Shown in pieces: positions 9,681 to 19,322 of a stretch of DNA of 64,000 bases (position 1 is the stretch's first letter; each line of letters starts with the position of its first letter). The notes beneath the pieces are model-generated. The model worked only from the letters and a program-made list of their open reading frames with translations, searched no databases and was not told where the DNA came from. The position numbers and the translations under genes were made by a program. The stretch is from Pedobacter sp. AJM (GTDB taxonomy: Bacteria > Bacteroidota > Bacteroidia > Sphingobacteriales > Sphingobacteriaceae): assembly GCF_002197755.1 (NCBI RefSeq), contig NZ_NHOT01000003.1, forward strand, positions 372,001 to 436,000. Direction: 5' to 3'.

Positions 9681-9688
9681 CAAACATA
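9681..9688 (-). promoter_or_regulatory. Candidate -7 promoter box for the zinc-ribbon gene
   Basis: The minus strand reads TATGTTTG, matching the Bacteroidota -7 consensus TAnnTTTG, 36 bases before the TTG start of the small zinc-ribbon gene. No good -33 TTTG element was found at the usual distance. Confidence 0.4.
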
Positions 9689-9884
9689 CCATCTCGCTGG
9701 AAAGTAAAATAAGAATATAGATATACTACTGATATAAGTAGATAAACAAATGAAAATTATCGTTAATGTTAAATCATTGCAAAGCCATTCTTTATTTAAT
9801 ATTAAAATGTATTATAATCTGCTTTCTAAAAAATAATAACTACAGTTTTAATATCAATTCTGTTTCAATTGACGTTAATGGGTT

Positions 9885-10259
9885 ATGAAACTTCAAAAAT
9901 TTTTATTCGTTACTTTATTAATCATTGGCAGCGACCGTCTGTTTGCACAATCAACTTCTCCATCCTCTACCATAAACCCATTGGAAAGTAATAGAAAGAA
10001 AATAGATTCCCTAGATCGGCAACTCATTGAGCTATTGGGTCAGCGCGAACTTGTAGTGAAAGAAATAGGGATTTATAAAGCAAAGAACCATATCCCACCC
10101 CTACAGGCCGCACGTTTTCAGCAGGTGCTGGAGAAAAATATAGCAGCAGGTAAAAAGCATGATTTATCGCCTGATTTTGTAACTGAAGTTTTCAATGCCA
10201 TTCACAAAGAAAGTTTAAGAAAAGAAGAGGAAATAAAATCTGCCAATTCTGATCAGTAA
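9885..10259 (+). CDS. Exported AroQ-class chorismate mutase family protein
   Basis: The 124-residue protein has a signal peptide ending near LFAQS and then a three-helix AroQ fold. It aligns without gaps to the E. coli chorismate mutase domain at an offset of 26: R37, R54, K65, R77 and S110 match E. coli R11, R28, K39, R51 and S84. Three active-site positions differ: D48 is Q74, E52 is F78 and Q88 is E114. The fold and substrate-binding arginines support a chorismate-type ligand. The changes may place it in a subfamily with altered activity, perhaps including lyase chemistry. Exported chorismate mutases are known, but their role outside the cytoplasm is unclear. It stands alone and is followed by a strong hairpin terminator. 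Confidence 0.8.
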   Translation: MKLQKFLFVTLLIIGSDRLFAQSTSPSSTINPLESNRKKIDSLDRQLIELLGQRELVVKEIGIYKAKNHIPPLQAARFQQVLEKNIAAGKKHDLSPDFVTEVFNAIHKESLRKEEEIKSANSDQ

Positions 10260-10275
10260 GCCATTAAGCTTTTTG

Positions 10276-10322
10276 ATTGATGTTCAATAAATCCAGATTT
10301 TATTGAACATCAATTCATTTTT
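10276..10322 (+). terminator. Long hairpin terminator between convergent genes
   Basis: ATTGATGTTCAATAAA (10276-10291) pairs perfectly over 16 bases with the segment 10299-10314, leaving a 7-base loop, and is followed by TCATTTTTC on the plus strand. It ends the chorismate mutase transcript and lies 26 bases before the convergent end of the GH2 gene, so it may serve both. Confidence 0.8.
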
Positions 10323-10339
10323 CAAGCAGCCTCTCTCAT

Positions 10340-12787
10340 TTATTGTTGCTTTAGGGCAGCAATTTCTACAGATCCGCTGATCAGTGACTTACCTTTCACT
10401 TTTAAGATCATATTGCCCGGCTTGCCTGTAGACTGTACCAGGATGACCAGTTTACCGCTAAACAGTTTCATGGTCGGTTGATCGAACATTTCCAATGAGG
10501 TGGCATCTCCATTACAAACGGCTTTGAATTTGCCTTCACCCTTCACTTCAAAATTCAATCTCTCGCTAGTGGTCGGACAAGGGTTTCCATTTTGATCCAC
10601 TACTGTTGCGGTAACGAATGAGATATCTTTTCCATCAGCAACGATCTGTTTCCGGTCAGGATCAAGTACAATGCGGTAAGGTTTACCCGCGGTAGTTTTC
10701 GTTTCCTCTGCAACAGCCTTGCCATTTTGATCATAGGCTACCACTTTCAACGTACCTGGCTCGTATTTTACATCCATCCACATTAAACGGTAACGGTTTT
10801 GAGGCGTGGCCTTGTTCTTCTTTTGCACCCCTAAGCTTTTACCATTTAAAAAAAGCTCTGCGCTTTCATAATTTGTGTAAACAAAAACGGGTGTAGTTTG
10901 TCCTTCTCTACCCTCCCAATTCCAGTGTGGAAGTAAGTGTAAGGTTGGCTTTTCTGTATTCCATCTGCTTCTGTATAGATAATAACGGTCTTTTGGAATC
11001 CCGGCTAAATCACACATACCAAAATAAGAACTTCGTGAAGGCCAGCTTTCATCATATGGTGTAGGCTCACCCAGGTAATCAAAACCGGTCCATACAAACT
11101 CACCAATTACCCAGGGCTTATCGTCCTGCATCACGAAGTCATCATCCGGCACGTTAGACCAATCACAACATTCCAGATCGTAAGATGAACTCTGGAAATC
11201 AGGATAAGTTTTATTCTTAGCTTTTACAACCGGGAATTTATAGATCCCTCTTGAACTTACCGTTGAAGCCGTTTCAGAACCCAATAACATGCCTTGAGGA
11301 AAAGCTTTATAAGCTTCATCGTATAAATGCACCCTATAGTTTAAGCCCGGAATATCCAGCAAGGCACCAAAACCAGAAGCCATGGTGGCTTTTACCTGAT
11401 CCATGCCTACCGTTACCGGACGTGTTGGATCTTCCCGATGGAAAATTTCCTGTAACCATTTCGCTCTTTTCACGCCTTCTGCCCCAAACTGATCCGGTAC
11501 TTCATTACCCGAACTCCACATGACAATGCAGGGATGGTTTTTCGTGGCTTTAACTAAATTCACGACATCTTTTTCCGCATCCTGCTGGAAGAAGCGGTGA
11601 TAACCATTTTCTACTTTTGGCTTTGCCCATTCATCAAAAGTTTCGGACAGGAACATAAAACCAAGTTCATCACACAATTCCAGTTGCTCTAAAGATGGCA
11701 TATTGTGCGAACTGCGAATGGCATCACAACCCATATCTTTTAAAATCATCAATTGTCTGCGCAATGCAGCAACATTTACCGCCGTGCCCAGCGGCCCTAA
11801 ATCATGGTGCAGGCAAACGCCCTTAAACTTCCGAACCTTTCCATTTAAACTGAAGCCGGTTCCGGCAAGGTAGCTGATTGATCTGACACCAAAACGGGTC
11901 GTTACTTCATCTAAAAGTTTGTCCCCATCATATAAGCTAGAAACAGCGGTATACAGATAAGGTGTTTCAGGGCTCCATAAATTTGGATGTAATACTTTAA
12001 TATTTTGATCGGCTTCATTGCCAAAGTATGTTTTGGCCGTATCTGTAGCAACCAACTTTCCCTGGCCATCTAAAATTCTGGTGATCAGTTTAGCCCCCGC
12101 AGCAGAAAGTTTGGTTTTGATGTTCACCTTGGCGAAATCCTTGCTTACTTCTGGTGTAGTAATGCTTACACCCCACTGTTCAATGTTTTCTTTATTTTTA
12201 GTAATCAACCGAACATTGCGGTACAAACCTGCACCAGGATACCACCTGGATGACTTTGGCTGATTACTCAGGTGAACCGCCAATACATTCTTTTGGCCGG
12301 CAAGTATGTGATCGGTAATATCCATATAAAAGTAGTTATAACCGTAATTCCATTCGCCCACTTTAACACCATTTAAATACACTTTGGGTTCACTCATTGC
12401 ACCATCAAACTGCAAAATTACCTGCTTGTTTTTTGCACTGGCTGGCAGGCTAAATGTATTTCGGTACCAGGCTTCACCGATATAAGGCAATGCACCCGTG
12501 CGACCAGTTTTCTCACTCGGCTTTGATTCTCCATTTTGCACAATGGCCACCATTTGCTTATCAATTTCCTTATCAAAAGGCCCTTCTATTGCCCAGTCAT
12601 GCGGAACGGTGACATTTCTCCAGGCCCTGTCATTAAAATCTTTTGCAAATGAGGCTTCATTTTTACCTTTAAAAAACTTCCATCCATCGGTAAGCAATTG
12701 CTCTGTTCTATTTTGTGCAAATGAAGTAGATGTAACTGTAAGCAGGAAAAGGATAATCAGCGTGCTTTTTAAGGAATAAATTTTCAT
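10340..12787 (-). CDS. Glycoside hydrolase family 2 beta-galactosidase
   Basis: The 815-residue protein starts with a signal peptide (to about SFAQN). It has a GH2 jelly-roll sugar-binding domain at about 30-195, an immunoglobulin-like domain, a TIM barrel at about 305-600, and C-terminal DUF4982-like and Ig-like domains. The acid/base glutamate is E429 in SSGNEVPDQ and the nucleophile is E505 in LLGSETAST. GH2 enzymes of this type release terminal beta-galactose. As the last gene of the galactan operon, after the GH53 and GH147-like genes, it most likely trims galacto-oligosaccharides in the periplasm. Beta-glucuronidase or beta-mannosidase activity cannot be excluded from sequence alone. 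Confidence 0.9.
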   Translation of the reverse strand: MKIYSLKSTLIILFLLTVTSTSFAQNRTEQLLTDGWKFFKGKNEASFAKDFNDRAWRNVTVPHDWAIEGPFDKEIDKQMVAIVQNGESKPSEKTGRTGALPYIGEAWYRNTFSLPASAKNKQVILQFDGAMSEPKVYLNGVKVGEWNYGYNYFYMDITDHILAGQKNVLAVHLSNQPKSSRWYPGAGLYRNVRLITKNKENIEQWGVSITTPEVSKDFAKVNIKTKLSAAGAKLITRILDGQGKLVATDTAKTYFGNEADQNIKVLHPNLWSPETPYLYTAVSSLYDGDKLLDEVTTRFGVRSISYLAGTGFSLNGKVRKFKGVCLHHDLGPLGTAVNVAALRRQLMILKDMGCDAIRSSHNMPSLEQLELCDELGFMFLSETFDEWAKPKVENGYHRFFQQDAEKDVVNLVKATKNHPCIVMWSSGNEVPDQFGAEGVKRAKWLQEIFHREDPTRPVTVGMDQVKATMASGFGALLDIPGLNYRVHLYDEAYKAFPQGMLLGSETASTVSSRGIYKFPVVKAKNKTYPDFQSSSYDLECCDWSNVPDDDFVMQDDKPWVIGEFVWTGFDYLGEPTPYDESWPSRSSYFGMCDLAGIPKDRYYLYRSRWNTEKPTLHLLPHWNWEGREGQTTPVFVYTNYESAELFLNGKSLGVQKKNKATPQNRYRLMWMDVKYEPGTLKVVAYDQNGKAVAEETKTTAGKPYRIVLDPDRKQIVADGKDISFVTATVVDQNGNPCPTTSERLNFEVKGEGKFKAVCNGDATSLEMFDQPTMKLFSGKLVILVQSTGKPGNMILKVKGKSLISGSVEIAALKQQ

Positions 12788-12837
12788 AAAGGATCAATGT
12801 AATTGAATATGGTATTAGCTAAAATGAAGGTAATCAC

Positions 12838-15381
12838 TTATTTAAAGTAAACGGATGATATGGTTAAGTTAACGGGTTGAATTTTGTCGCTGTAACCAAA
12901 GGTAACTTCCAGTTTTTCGATTAGGTTTAAATCAAAACGGGCTTTTGTTTGCGATTGATAATATAAGGGCAGGAAACCAGGATATGGTCGTGGCAATAAC
13001 AATTGCTGGTCTGCCTTCAACTGGTTTAACGGAATCTCTATTTCCTGAAAATCGCGTTCAGCCGAAATTTCTTTTGAAAAGAAATGTGCATCGGCATCAA
13101 TTAAACCCACTTTTACTTTTGTGTTTTTAAGGTTCGATTTCATCCGGATCACCAATGTACTCATGCCGGATAAGTCAGTCATTCTTCCCGACAGGTAATC
13201 TGCAATAAAACTTTGGAAACCCATTATCGCTGCCTTTTCTGGTGCATTCATTGAAAGCTTTAATTCCAGGTTTAGCGGATTTTCAGAGGAGGTAAATTCC
13301 ATTTTATTATTCTTCCAATCCGGATTATAAATATTGATGTTATTCCGGTCTGATTCGGGATTGAAAACTTCCAGATGCGCATTTTTCGCCGCGACATAGG
13401 TTTGGTAACTTTCGGTTTCCGGCCTATCCCAAACATAAGGATTGCCCGGAACATTCCCTGGAAAAGTATGGTATTTTCCATTGGCCTGGTGAACCATAAC
13501 CCGGTAATTTAATACTCCAGGCTTTAACATTTCGGCAGGAACAATTGCCGTGAAATGGTACGGATCTATTTTATTTAAGCCCATGCTTTTCCATTGGCCA
13601 AGCGCATTGTTCAATTCTATGTAAGCAGAATCTTTTTGATCAAGACCAAAAATTTCCATTTTAATTGCCAGATCTACATTTTCACTCGCGGTTTTTAAAG
13701 GTTGATATTTAACAAAAACCCCCTTTAAACTGGCCTTTGGTGCAACGAAATCGCCAAGGACGATATTTTCATAGGCATCTTTAGCTTTCCATAACGCCTT
13801 CAGCCCTTTCTTTACGAGCAAATAACTTCCGGGCGAAATATTGAATCGACCAGTCTTTGTTTGAGCAGCATACTGATTACCAGCATTTAGGCCTTTAATT
13901 TCAAATGCTGCGCCCAAATCATTCAGTTGAACTTCCATCATTGAATTTTTCCAATCAATTTGTGTGACCGTTTTTTGAGGCGAAGCTTTTGCAAAAGGAT
14001 CACTGACTGGAATGGCATCAGGCATCACTTCTAAACGCCAGATTCCCTTTGCCACCTGATCAATAAAATAAGCGCCATTGCCCTGATATTGAACTACAGG
14101 AGAACTGCCTACTCCTGCAATATGTTTGATTTTTTGGCTGTTAACTGGTTTAGAAATGGTTGAATTGGTATAATAAAAAGCTTCTTCAGTATTCATTTCG
14201 CTGAGTGCCTTTTTGTAATCAAGTTTAAAAGCACCAAAACTGGTTTCACTATCGGATTTAAATAACCTTGGAAGCTGATGGAATGCTTTGGAGGCAATTA
14301 ATAAGCTAATGGCTTTTGAAGGCGTGTAAGCCAGGTTTAAATAATGGGTTTGGTACTCGGTATTGGCATAGGCTGTAGCCATTGGATCATAGGCAAATTG
14401 TGTGGCCCATTGAAAACCAGCTGCCCTGAAACTTTTCGCCATGGCGGGATACATAATGGGGGTCATCACATCGCCTGCATCAAATTCATACACCACTTTT
14501 GCACGGTTGGCAAAGGCAGGAATGGTATCAAATGGAATTTTATACGCAGCTACATTCGGCAGGAAATTGCCTTTTAAGGTATGGCCTGCTACTAAACCAG
14601 TTGGGTACCACTGAAAACTATGTCCCTGCACATCTGCTTGAACAATGGCTGCCGCGTACTTAGGCGATTCGCTGATGTTGTAAAAAATGGGTTTGCTCCA
14701 CCCGGTACTTTTGATGGCACTCACCATTCTGTTGATGTATTCTGTTGTGCGTTCAGGTGTACCACTATGCTGGGGTTCATTGTTCACTTCAGTTGCCAGA
14801 ATATCCGCATCTTGCTGATAGGTTAACCCTGTATATGGATTTTTATGCTTGAAGAACTGTTTCAGGTAGTTTTCCTGAGCCTTAAAAGCTGCTTCATTCA
14901 TTAACGCATCGTGTTTACCGTATTTACTGGAGAAACTTCCGGTACGTTCATCTTTTTCCGGGTATCCATTGCCCCAAAAAGCAATGGGTGTGACTAATGT
15001 TTTGATTTTTCTCTTTTTCAGTTCTGCCAGTAAAAAATCGAACAGGCGTAAATGTTCATTATTCAATAGATTCCCCAATGAATCTGAAATTTCCGTATCC
15101 CATACATGTACCCTGAAGGCATCTAAACCTAAACGGGAGAAATGATAAACATCATCTTTAATAGCCTGTTCTGCAGTAATTCCCGTTTTCAAGATAGCCC
15201 GATTGCCATAGGCAAAGGGCGCTGTGTAATTGGTACCGAAAAAGGCAGCTTCCTGATGATTCTTTTCCCAGCGGATCACCCCTTTCGCATCTACATAAAT
15301 GCCTTGCTTATTTTGTGCCCGGACAAAGCCGGACATCAAAATAAAGGCCAGAATAAATAAATATTGTTTATTTAAAATCAT
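12838..15381 (-). CDS. Clan GH-A glycosidase, GH147-like exo-beta-1,4-galactosidase candidate
   Basis: The 847-residue protein has a signal peptide (ending FVRAQ) and a clan GH-A TIM barrel over about residues 25-400, followed by two beta-rich C-terminal domains. Acid/base E202 is in EVNNEPQHSG and the nucleophile candidate E299 is in VVYEFDAGD. The N-terminal block (FFGTNYTAPFAYGNRA, then FRVHVWDTEISDSLGNLL) is what I remember of the family founded by BACOVA_05493 (GH147), which occurs in pectic galactan loci; generic tools often call it GH5-like or a secreted protein. Its position between the GH53 and GH2 genes supports exo-beta-1,4-galactosidase action. The clan assignment is firm; the exact family rests on memory and context. 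Confidence 0.75.
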   Translation of the reverse strand: MILNKQYLFILAFILMSGFVRAQNKQGIYVDAKGVIRWEKNHQEAAFFGTNYTAPFAYGNRAILKTGITAEQAIKDDVYHFSRLGLDAFRVHVWDTEISDSLGNLLNNEHLRLFDFLLAELKKRKIKTLVTPIAFWGNGYPEKDERTGSFSSKYGKHDALMNEAAFKAQENYLKQFFKHKNPYTGLTYQQDADILATEVNNEPQHSGTPERTTEYINRMVSAIKSTGWSKPIFYNISESPKYAAAIVQADVQGHSFQWYPTGLVAGHTLKGNFLPNVAAYKIPFDTIPAFANRAKVVYEFDAGDVMTPIMYPAMAKSFRAAGFQWATQFAYDPMATAYANTEYQTHYLNLAYTPSKAISLLIASKAFHQLPRLFKSDSETSFGAFKLDYKKALSEMNTEEAFYYTNSTISKPVNSQKIKHIAGVGSSPVVQYQGNGAYFIDQVAKGIWRLEVMPDAIPVSDPFAKASPQKTVTQIDWKNSMMEVQLNDLGAAFEIKGLNAGNQYAAQTKTGRFNISPGSYLLVKKGLKALWKAKDAYENIVLGDFVAPKASLKGVFVKYQPLKTASENVDLAIKMEIFGLDQKDSAYIELNNALGQWKSMGLNKIDPYHFTAIVPAEMLKPGVLNYRVMVHQANGKYHTFPGNVPGNPYVWDRPETESYQTYVAAKNAHLEVFNPESDRNNINIYNPDWKNNKMEFTSSENPLNLELKLSMNAPEKAAIMGFQSFIADYLSGRMTDLSGMSTLVIRMKSNLKNTKVKVGLIDADAHFFSKEISAERDFQEIEIPLNQLKADQQLLLPRPYPGFLPLYYQSQTKARFDLNLIEKLEVTFGYSDKIQPVNLTISSVYFK

Positions 15382-15476
15382 GTAAGAAGTTTTTGATCAA
15401 ATGTGTTTTTTGTCACTACTCCTTCCCTTTGGGTACCCGTCAAGAGGGAATGTTTACGACTTATACAGCTTGCAGA

Positions 15477-16538
15477 TTAAGGCAAAAAGGCATCCATCGC
15501 AACGGTGGGTTTGCCCGAATCGTCAAATGCGCCTAACTTGTAGCCATTCCAGCTGTTGTATGCTTGTGGTTCCCAGTAAAAAACGCCTAAACCTTTGTTA
15601 TTGGCAAGCGATTTATTTTTCGCCATAATATCTTTAATAAAGTCTCTGCAAGCAGAAGCATCCGTAACCGGCATCCCCACTTCACAAATCATCACTTCAG
15701 AACCATAACGTGTAACCATATCATTCATATTGGCTAAACATTGGGTATTTTTTGCAGACCAATCTGCCGCAGTTGGATAAAGCGACATGCCCACTACGTC
15801 CCATTTGGCGCCATTGGCTTTTAATCCGTCAAAAATCCACCTGAATAAACTATTATCATATCCATTGGCTATATGCACCACCACTTTAGAAGCTGGATCT
15901 ACAGCCTTCACGCCTTCATAACCTGCCTGAATCAATTCCGCAAAATTTTTCATGCTTACAGATGCCTTTCCATCATTCCACAACATACCATCGTTGGTTT
16001 CATTACCTACCTGCACCCATTCCGGGATAATGTTCTCTGTTTTCAAAGCCGTTAAAACGGCAACAGTATGACTGCGAACGGAAGCTATTAAGGTCGTGAA
16101 ATCCTGATTGGCCCAGGCCGCTGGTTTGTTCTGCTGCGCAGGATCTGCCCACGTATCGCTATAATGAAAATCGATCAGCACACGCATGTTCGCAGCCTTC
16201 GCCCGTTTTGCCTTGGTCAATACATCGGCGGTATTACAATATCCCGAAGCCGGATTAACCCAAACCCTTAAGCGGATGGTGTTAATACCTTTATCTTTTA
16301 GAATTTTAAACAAATCCTGTTGCACGCCGGCGCTGTTGAAAAACTTCCGCCCTACAGCTTCCATTTCGGTTACCCAGCTTACATCGGCACCTTTAGCGTA
16401 GGTACCTACCGCATCAGCCTCAGGGTAAAATTGCGTTTCACCTTTAATGGTTTTCTTGCAACCAGCACCTGTTAAAATTATGATCACTACTAAAGTAAAC
16501 CATTTGATGCCTTTTATATATTTTGCGAACATATTCAT
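15477..16538 (-). CDS. GH53 endo-beta-1,4-galactanase (arabinogalactan galactosidase), lipoprotein
   Basis: GH53 enzymes cut internal beta-1,4 links of type I arabinogalactan and pectic galactan. I chose ATG 16538 (MNMFAKYIKG), one base after the previous stop codon; it gives a lipoprotein signal with LTGAGC, suggesting surface or periplasmic anchoring. The roughly 353-residue protein shows GH53 landmarks: YAKGADVSWV near the start, TIRLRVWVNP, the acid/base E180 in WVQVGNETNDG, and the nucleophile E286 in VMICEVGMPV. In Bacteroidota galactan loci this lipoprotein makes the first cut outside the cell so SusCD can import the fragments. This gene is the strongest evidence for the locus substrate. 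Confidence 0.94.
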   Translation of the reverse strand: MNMFAKYIKGIKWFTLVVIIILTGAGCKKTIKGETQFYPEADAVGTYAKGADVSWVTEMEAVGRKFFNSAGVQQDLFKILKDKGINTIRLRVWVNPASGYCNTADVLTKAKRAKAANMRVLIDFHYSDTWADPAQQNKPAAWANQDFTTLIASVRSHTVAVLTALKTENIIPEWVQVGNETNDGMLWNDGKASVSMKNFAELIQAGYEGVKAVDPASKVVVHIANGYDNSLFRWIFDGLKANGAKWDVVGMSLYPTAADWSAKNTQCLANMNDMVTRYGSEVMICEVGMPVTDASACRDFIKDIMAKNKSLANNKGLGVFYWEPQAYNSWNGYKLGAFDDSGKPTVAMDAFLP

Positions 16539-16539
16539 T

Positions 16540-17655
16540 TTACTTAATGGTATACGTATAATTTCCATCGCCCGCGCTTAAATCTAAAGTAACAGTAAAC
16601 ACGCCGGTTTTGGTAACCGGGATATTGATTCCACCCCACACTGGAGCACCTGCAAAGACCAAATTGCCAGAGGCATCAACCTTGTAGCTAATGTCATAAC
16701 CACCATTACAGGTAAATACAAATGATTTTCCGGCGGTTAGTGCTACGTTTGCGGCTTCCAGTTTTCCGGTTGTGGCATTGTAATTCAATGGTGTAGCAGA
16801 GGTACTCCAACCGTTATCATCTCCAGAGATGAAAAATTTAACCGGTGTATAAGTGATGGTTAAAGCCGCTACATCAGCATTAACTTTCATATATGCTGGT
16901 GATGGCGAAAGGTATAAATTACCACTGTTCAAGCTCATGGTTGTTGCCGTTCCGCCCCAGCCATATACTTTACTCGCATCCAGGGTTGATGCCAGTTGAA
17001 AAGCATCACCACCATAACCATCTGCGTTGGGCAGGTTCAGATAACCTTCGTATTTACTGTTAAACTTGGAAGATGCCAGTAAAAAACCATTGGTTCTAGT
17101 GGCTGGTGTTTTCCATGAATTGCCTCCTTTAACCAGCAATGCCGGATATTCTACAATGGCTTTGTAAGGGTTTACCGTCATGGTTAGGGTGGAGTATACT
17201 GGCTTAATGGCAGAGGCCACTCCCGTATTTTGGTTTACTTCTGCTTTTAACCTTACAGCGATTGTGCTGGCCGTACCTGTTGGCAATGTGAGTTGCACAC
17301 CGCTTAATGCATTAAAATCAGCACCGGTATATGTTTTCTGTAAGGTGCCTGCAGGAATTTTCACCACCACTGCATTTGCCCAGGCATTGGTGCCACTGGT
17401 ATCTGCAGGCAGATCAAATTCCAAAGAATAAGCCGTTACTACATTTGCCCCAAAATTTGCTGCATTAAAACTAAAGGTTACCACATTGGCTGCATCATTG
17501 CCAGGACTTAATACTACCGCAGCAGATGAAGTTTTAAATGCTAAAGCTGAAGCTGATGGATTGACGACCACGTTATTACTTTCATCCTTTTTGCAACCCG
17601 GCATGAAAATGCTTAATAGCAGAAGGGTAAATAAGGCGTTGAATATTTTTTTCAT
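16540..17655 (-). CDS. SusE/SusF-like surface glycan-binding lipoprotein
   Basis: The 371-residue protein has a lipoprotein signal (FMPGCKKDE) and a SusE N-terminal domain (from about ASALAFKTSSAAVVLSP), then two beta-sandwich, starch-binding-like modules; the last contains KFFISGDDNGWSTSATPLNY and ends with GDGNYTYTIK. SusE/SusF proteins sit on the outer surface and bind the polysaccharide without cutting it. It follows susD by 16 bases and precedes the GH53 gene by one base, so it belongs to the core operon. Binding of beta-1,4-galactan is inferred from the operon. Confidence 0.85.
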   Translation of the reverse strand: MKKIFNALFTLLLLSIFMPGCKKDESNNVVVNPSASALAFKTSSAAVVLSPGNDAANVVTFSFNAANFGANVVTAYSLEFDLPADTSGTNAWANAVVVKIPAGTLQKTYTGADFNALSGVQLTLPTGTASTIAVRLKAEVNQNTGVASAIKPVYSTLTMTVNPYKAIVEYPALLVKGGNSWKTPATRTNGFLLASSKFNSKYEGYLNLPNADGYGGDAFQLASTLDASKVYGWGGTATTMSLNSGNLYLSPSPAYMKVNADVAALTITYTPVKFFISGDDNGWSTSATPLNYNATTGKLEAANVALTAGKSFVFTCNGGYDISYKVDASGNLVFAGAPVWGGINIPVTKTGVFTVTLDLSAGDGNYTYTIK

Positions 17656-17671
17656 TTTGCTGAAACGTTAA

Positions 17672-19279
17672 TTAATAACCAGGATTTTGACGAAGGTTTG
17701 GATTGGCAGATAGATCTGTCGGAGGCAGTGGATACAATGAAAATCTGGTATTTACCGCCGTTCCGTTTCGGGTACCACCTTTCCATGCCCATAAATAGTT
17801 AGCCGAGGTAAATTTACCAAAGCGAATCAAATCGGTTCTCCTGAAGGCTTCGTACCAAAGTTCTCTTCCGCGTTCATCCAGAATAAAATCAGTAGTTAAA
17901 GCGCCAGAACTAATATTTCCTGCGGTACTTCCATTGTAAGCTCTTGTGCGCAATTGGTTCACATAACCTAAAGCAGTACTTAAACTTCCGCCAGTACCCC
18001 CTCTTAAAACAGATTCTGCATAAGTGAGATAAATTTCGCCTAAACGGAAAAGCGGGAAATCGATATCAGAGAAATCTTTCGCTACATCCTGATGAGGTGC
18101 CGGTCCACCTGAACGGGTTTTGTTTCGGTATTTGGTACTCGAATAGCCATCAGTAGAGGTATACAGATCATTCACTTCCAGATTTTGTCCGCTCATATAA
18201 AACTGTGCCCTGCTATCTGTCGCCCCTGTTTTATCTGCAAAAAGATTCACAAACTGCTGCGTAATGCGCAACCCGCCCCAGGTTCCGCTAGAACCAGAAA
18301 CCTCAGCAGGTACACCAGCCGGACCATGCATCAGGTAAGTGGTACCGCCATAATTCTGTGTACTGGTACCATCGTAGTTAATGGTTAAAATAAATTCATC
18401 TCTATTCAAATGATTATCAGCAATGGTTAATTCGCGGTAATTGTTATGCAAGGCATAACCTGCACCCGTAATTTTATTACAATAGGTAATGGCATCAGTA
18501 TATCTCGGCGTGCCAGTGTATACTTCAGCATTTAAATAAATCCGGCTCAACAGTGCCCAGTCAGCCGCCTGATCTGCACGACCATATTCGTTGGTTTTGG
18601 CCGGAGCCAGTTCGGTTTCTATGGCTTTAAGTTCTGACTCTACGTAGTTGAACACTTCTTTACGCTGCATCTGTAATGGCAAATCTTTACCACCAATCTG
18701 CGTTTGCTCCGTTACCATTGGTACGTTTCCATAAAGATCCATTAAAACCGAATACTGAAATGCCCTGATGAAACGTGCTTCTGCCCTGAACTTCCGCACC
18801 GCTACAGCATCTGCTCCTGTAATTCCTCGTTTGCTTAAATTATCATCTGATGATTGGTTAATGAAATCATTACACAAGGTAATCTGAAAGTAGGAACGGT
18901 AATACAACCCGTTGATGATTGCATTGGTTGATGACCAGCTCATTTCATGTAAACCCTGAATCCCGGCATCACTTTGCCATGACCAAACAGCCTCATCTGT
19001 GGTGAGCTCCTGCAAGTTCCAGTATAAACGAAGGAAATCAGAGTTACCCTCATCCTTAATAATTTCAGTGGGGATATCGGGCTGGCCAACAGAGGCATTT
19101 CCGGTAAGTGCAAAGGCACCATAAACCTTGGCCAATGACTGTTTATAACCGCTTACGCTGGTGTATACATTATCGGCAATTAAATCATTGGTTGGTGTAA
19201 GATCCAGTTTGGTGCAGGAAACCATCAAGAATGAGGTGATGCAAACCAGCAGGAACATTTTTAAAACACGTAGTTTCAT
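17672..19279 (-). CDS. SusD/RagB-family galactan-binding lipoprotein
   Basis: I chose ATG 19279 (MKLRVLKMFLLVC) because it gives a compact lipoprotein signal with lipobox FLMVSC; an alternative ATG at 19306 would add nine residues. The mature protein (about 535 residues in all) has the SusD TPR-like scaffold and the C-terminal signature LDERGRELWYEAFRRTDLIRFG, ending LPPTDLSANPNLRQNPGY as many SusD proteins do. It caps the SusC channel encoded just upstream and should bind galacto-oligosaccharides released by the GH53 enzyme. Confidence 0.95.
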   Translation of the reverse strand: MKLRVLKMFLLVCITSFLMVSCTKLDLTPTNDLIADNVYTSVSGYKQSLAKVYGAFALTGNASVGQPDIPTEIIKDEGNSDFLRLYWNLQELTTDEAVWSWQSDAGIQGLHEMSWSSTNAIINGLYYRSYFQITLCNDFINQSSDDNLSKRGITGADAVAVRKFRAEARFIRAFQYSVLMDLYGNVPMVTEQTQIGGKDLPLQMQRKEVFNYVESELKAIETELAPAKTNEYGRADQAADWALLSRIYLNAEVYTGTPRYTDAITYCNKITGAGYALHNNYRELTIADNHLNRDEFILTINYDGTSTQNYGGTTYLMHGPAGVPAEVSGSSGTWGGLRITQQFVNLFADKTGATDSRAQFYMSGQNLEVNDLYTSTDGYSSTKYRNKTRSGGPAPHQDVAKDFSDIDFPLFRLGEIYLTYAESVLRGGTGGSLSTALGYVNQLRTRAYNGSTAGNISSGALTTDFILDERGRELWYEAFRRTDLIRFGKFTSANYLWAWKGGTRNGTAVNTRFSLYPLPPTDLSANPNLRQNPGY

Positions 19280-19322
19280 ATATTTTGGATTAAAACGGTT
19301 CATCATATTTCAATATAAATCG

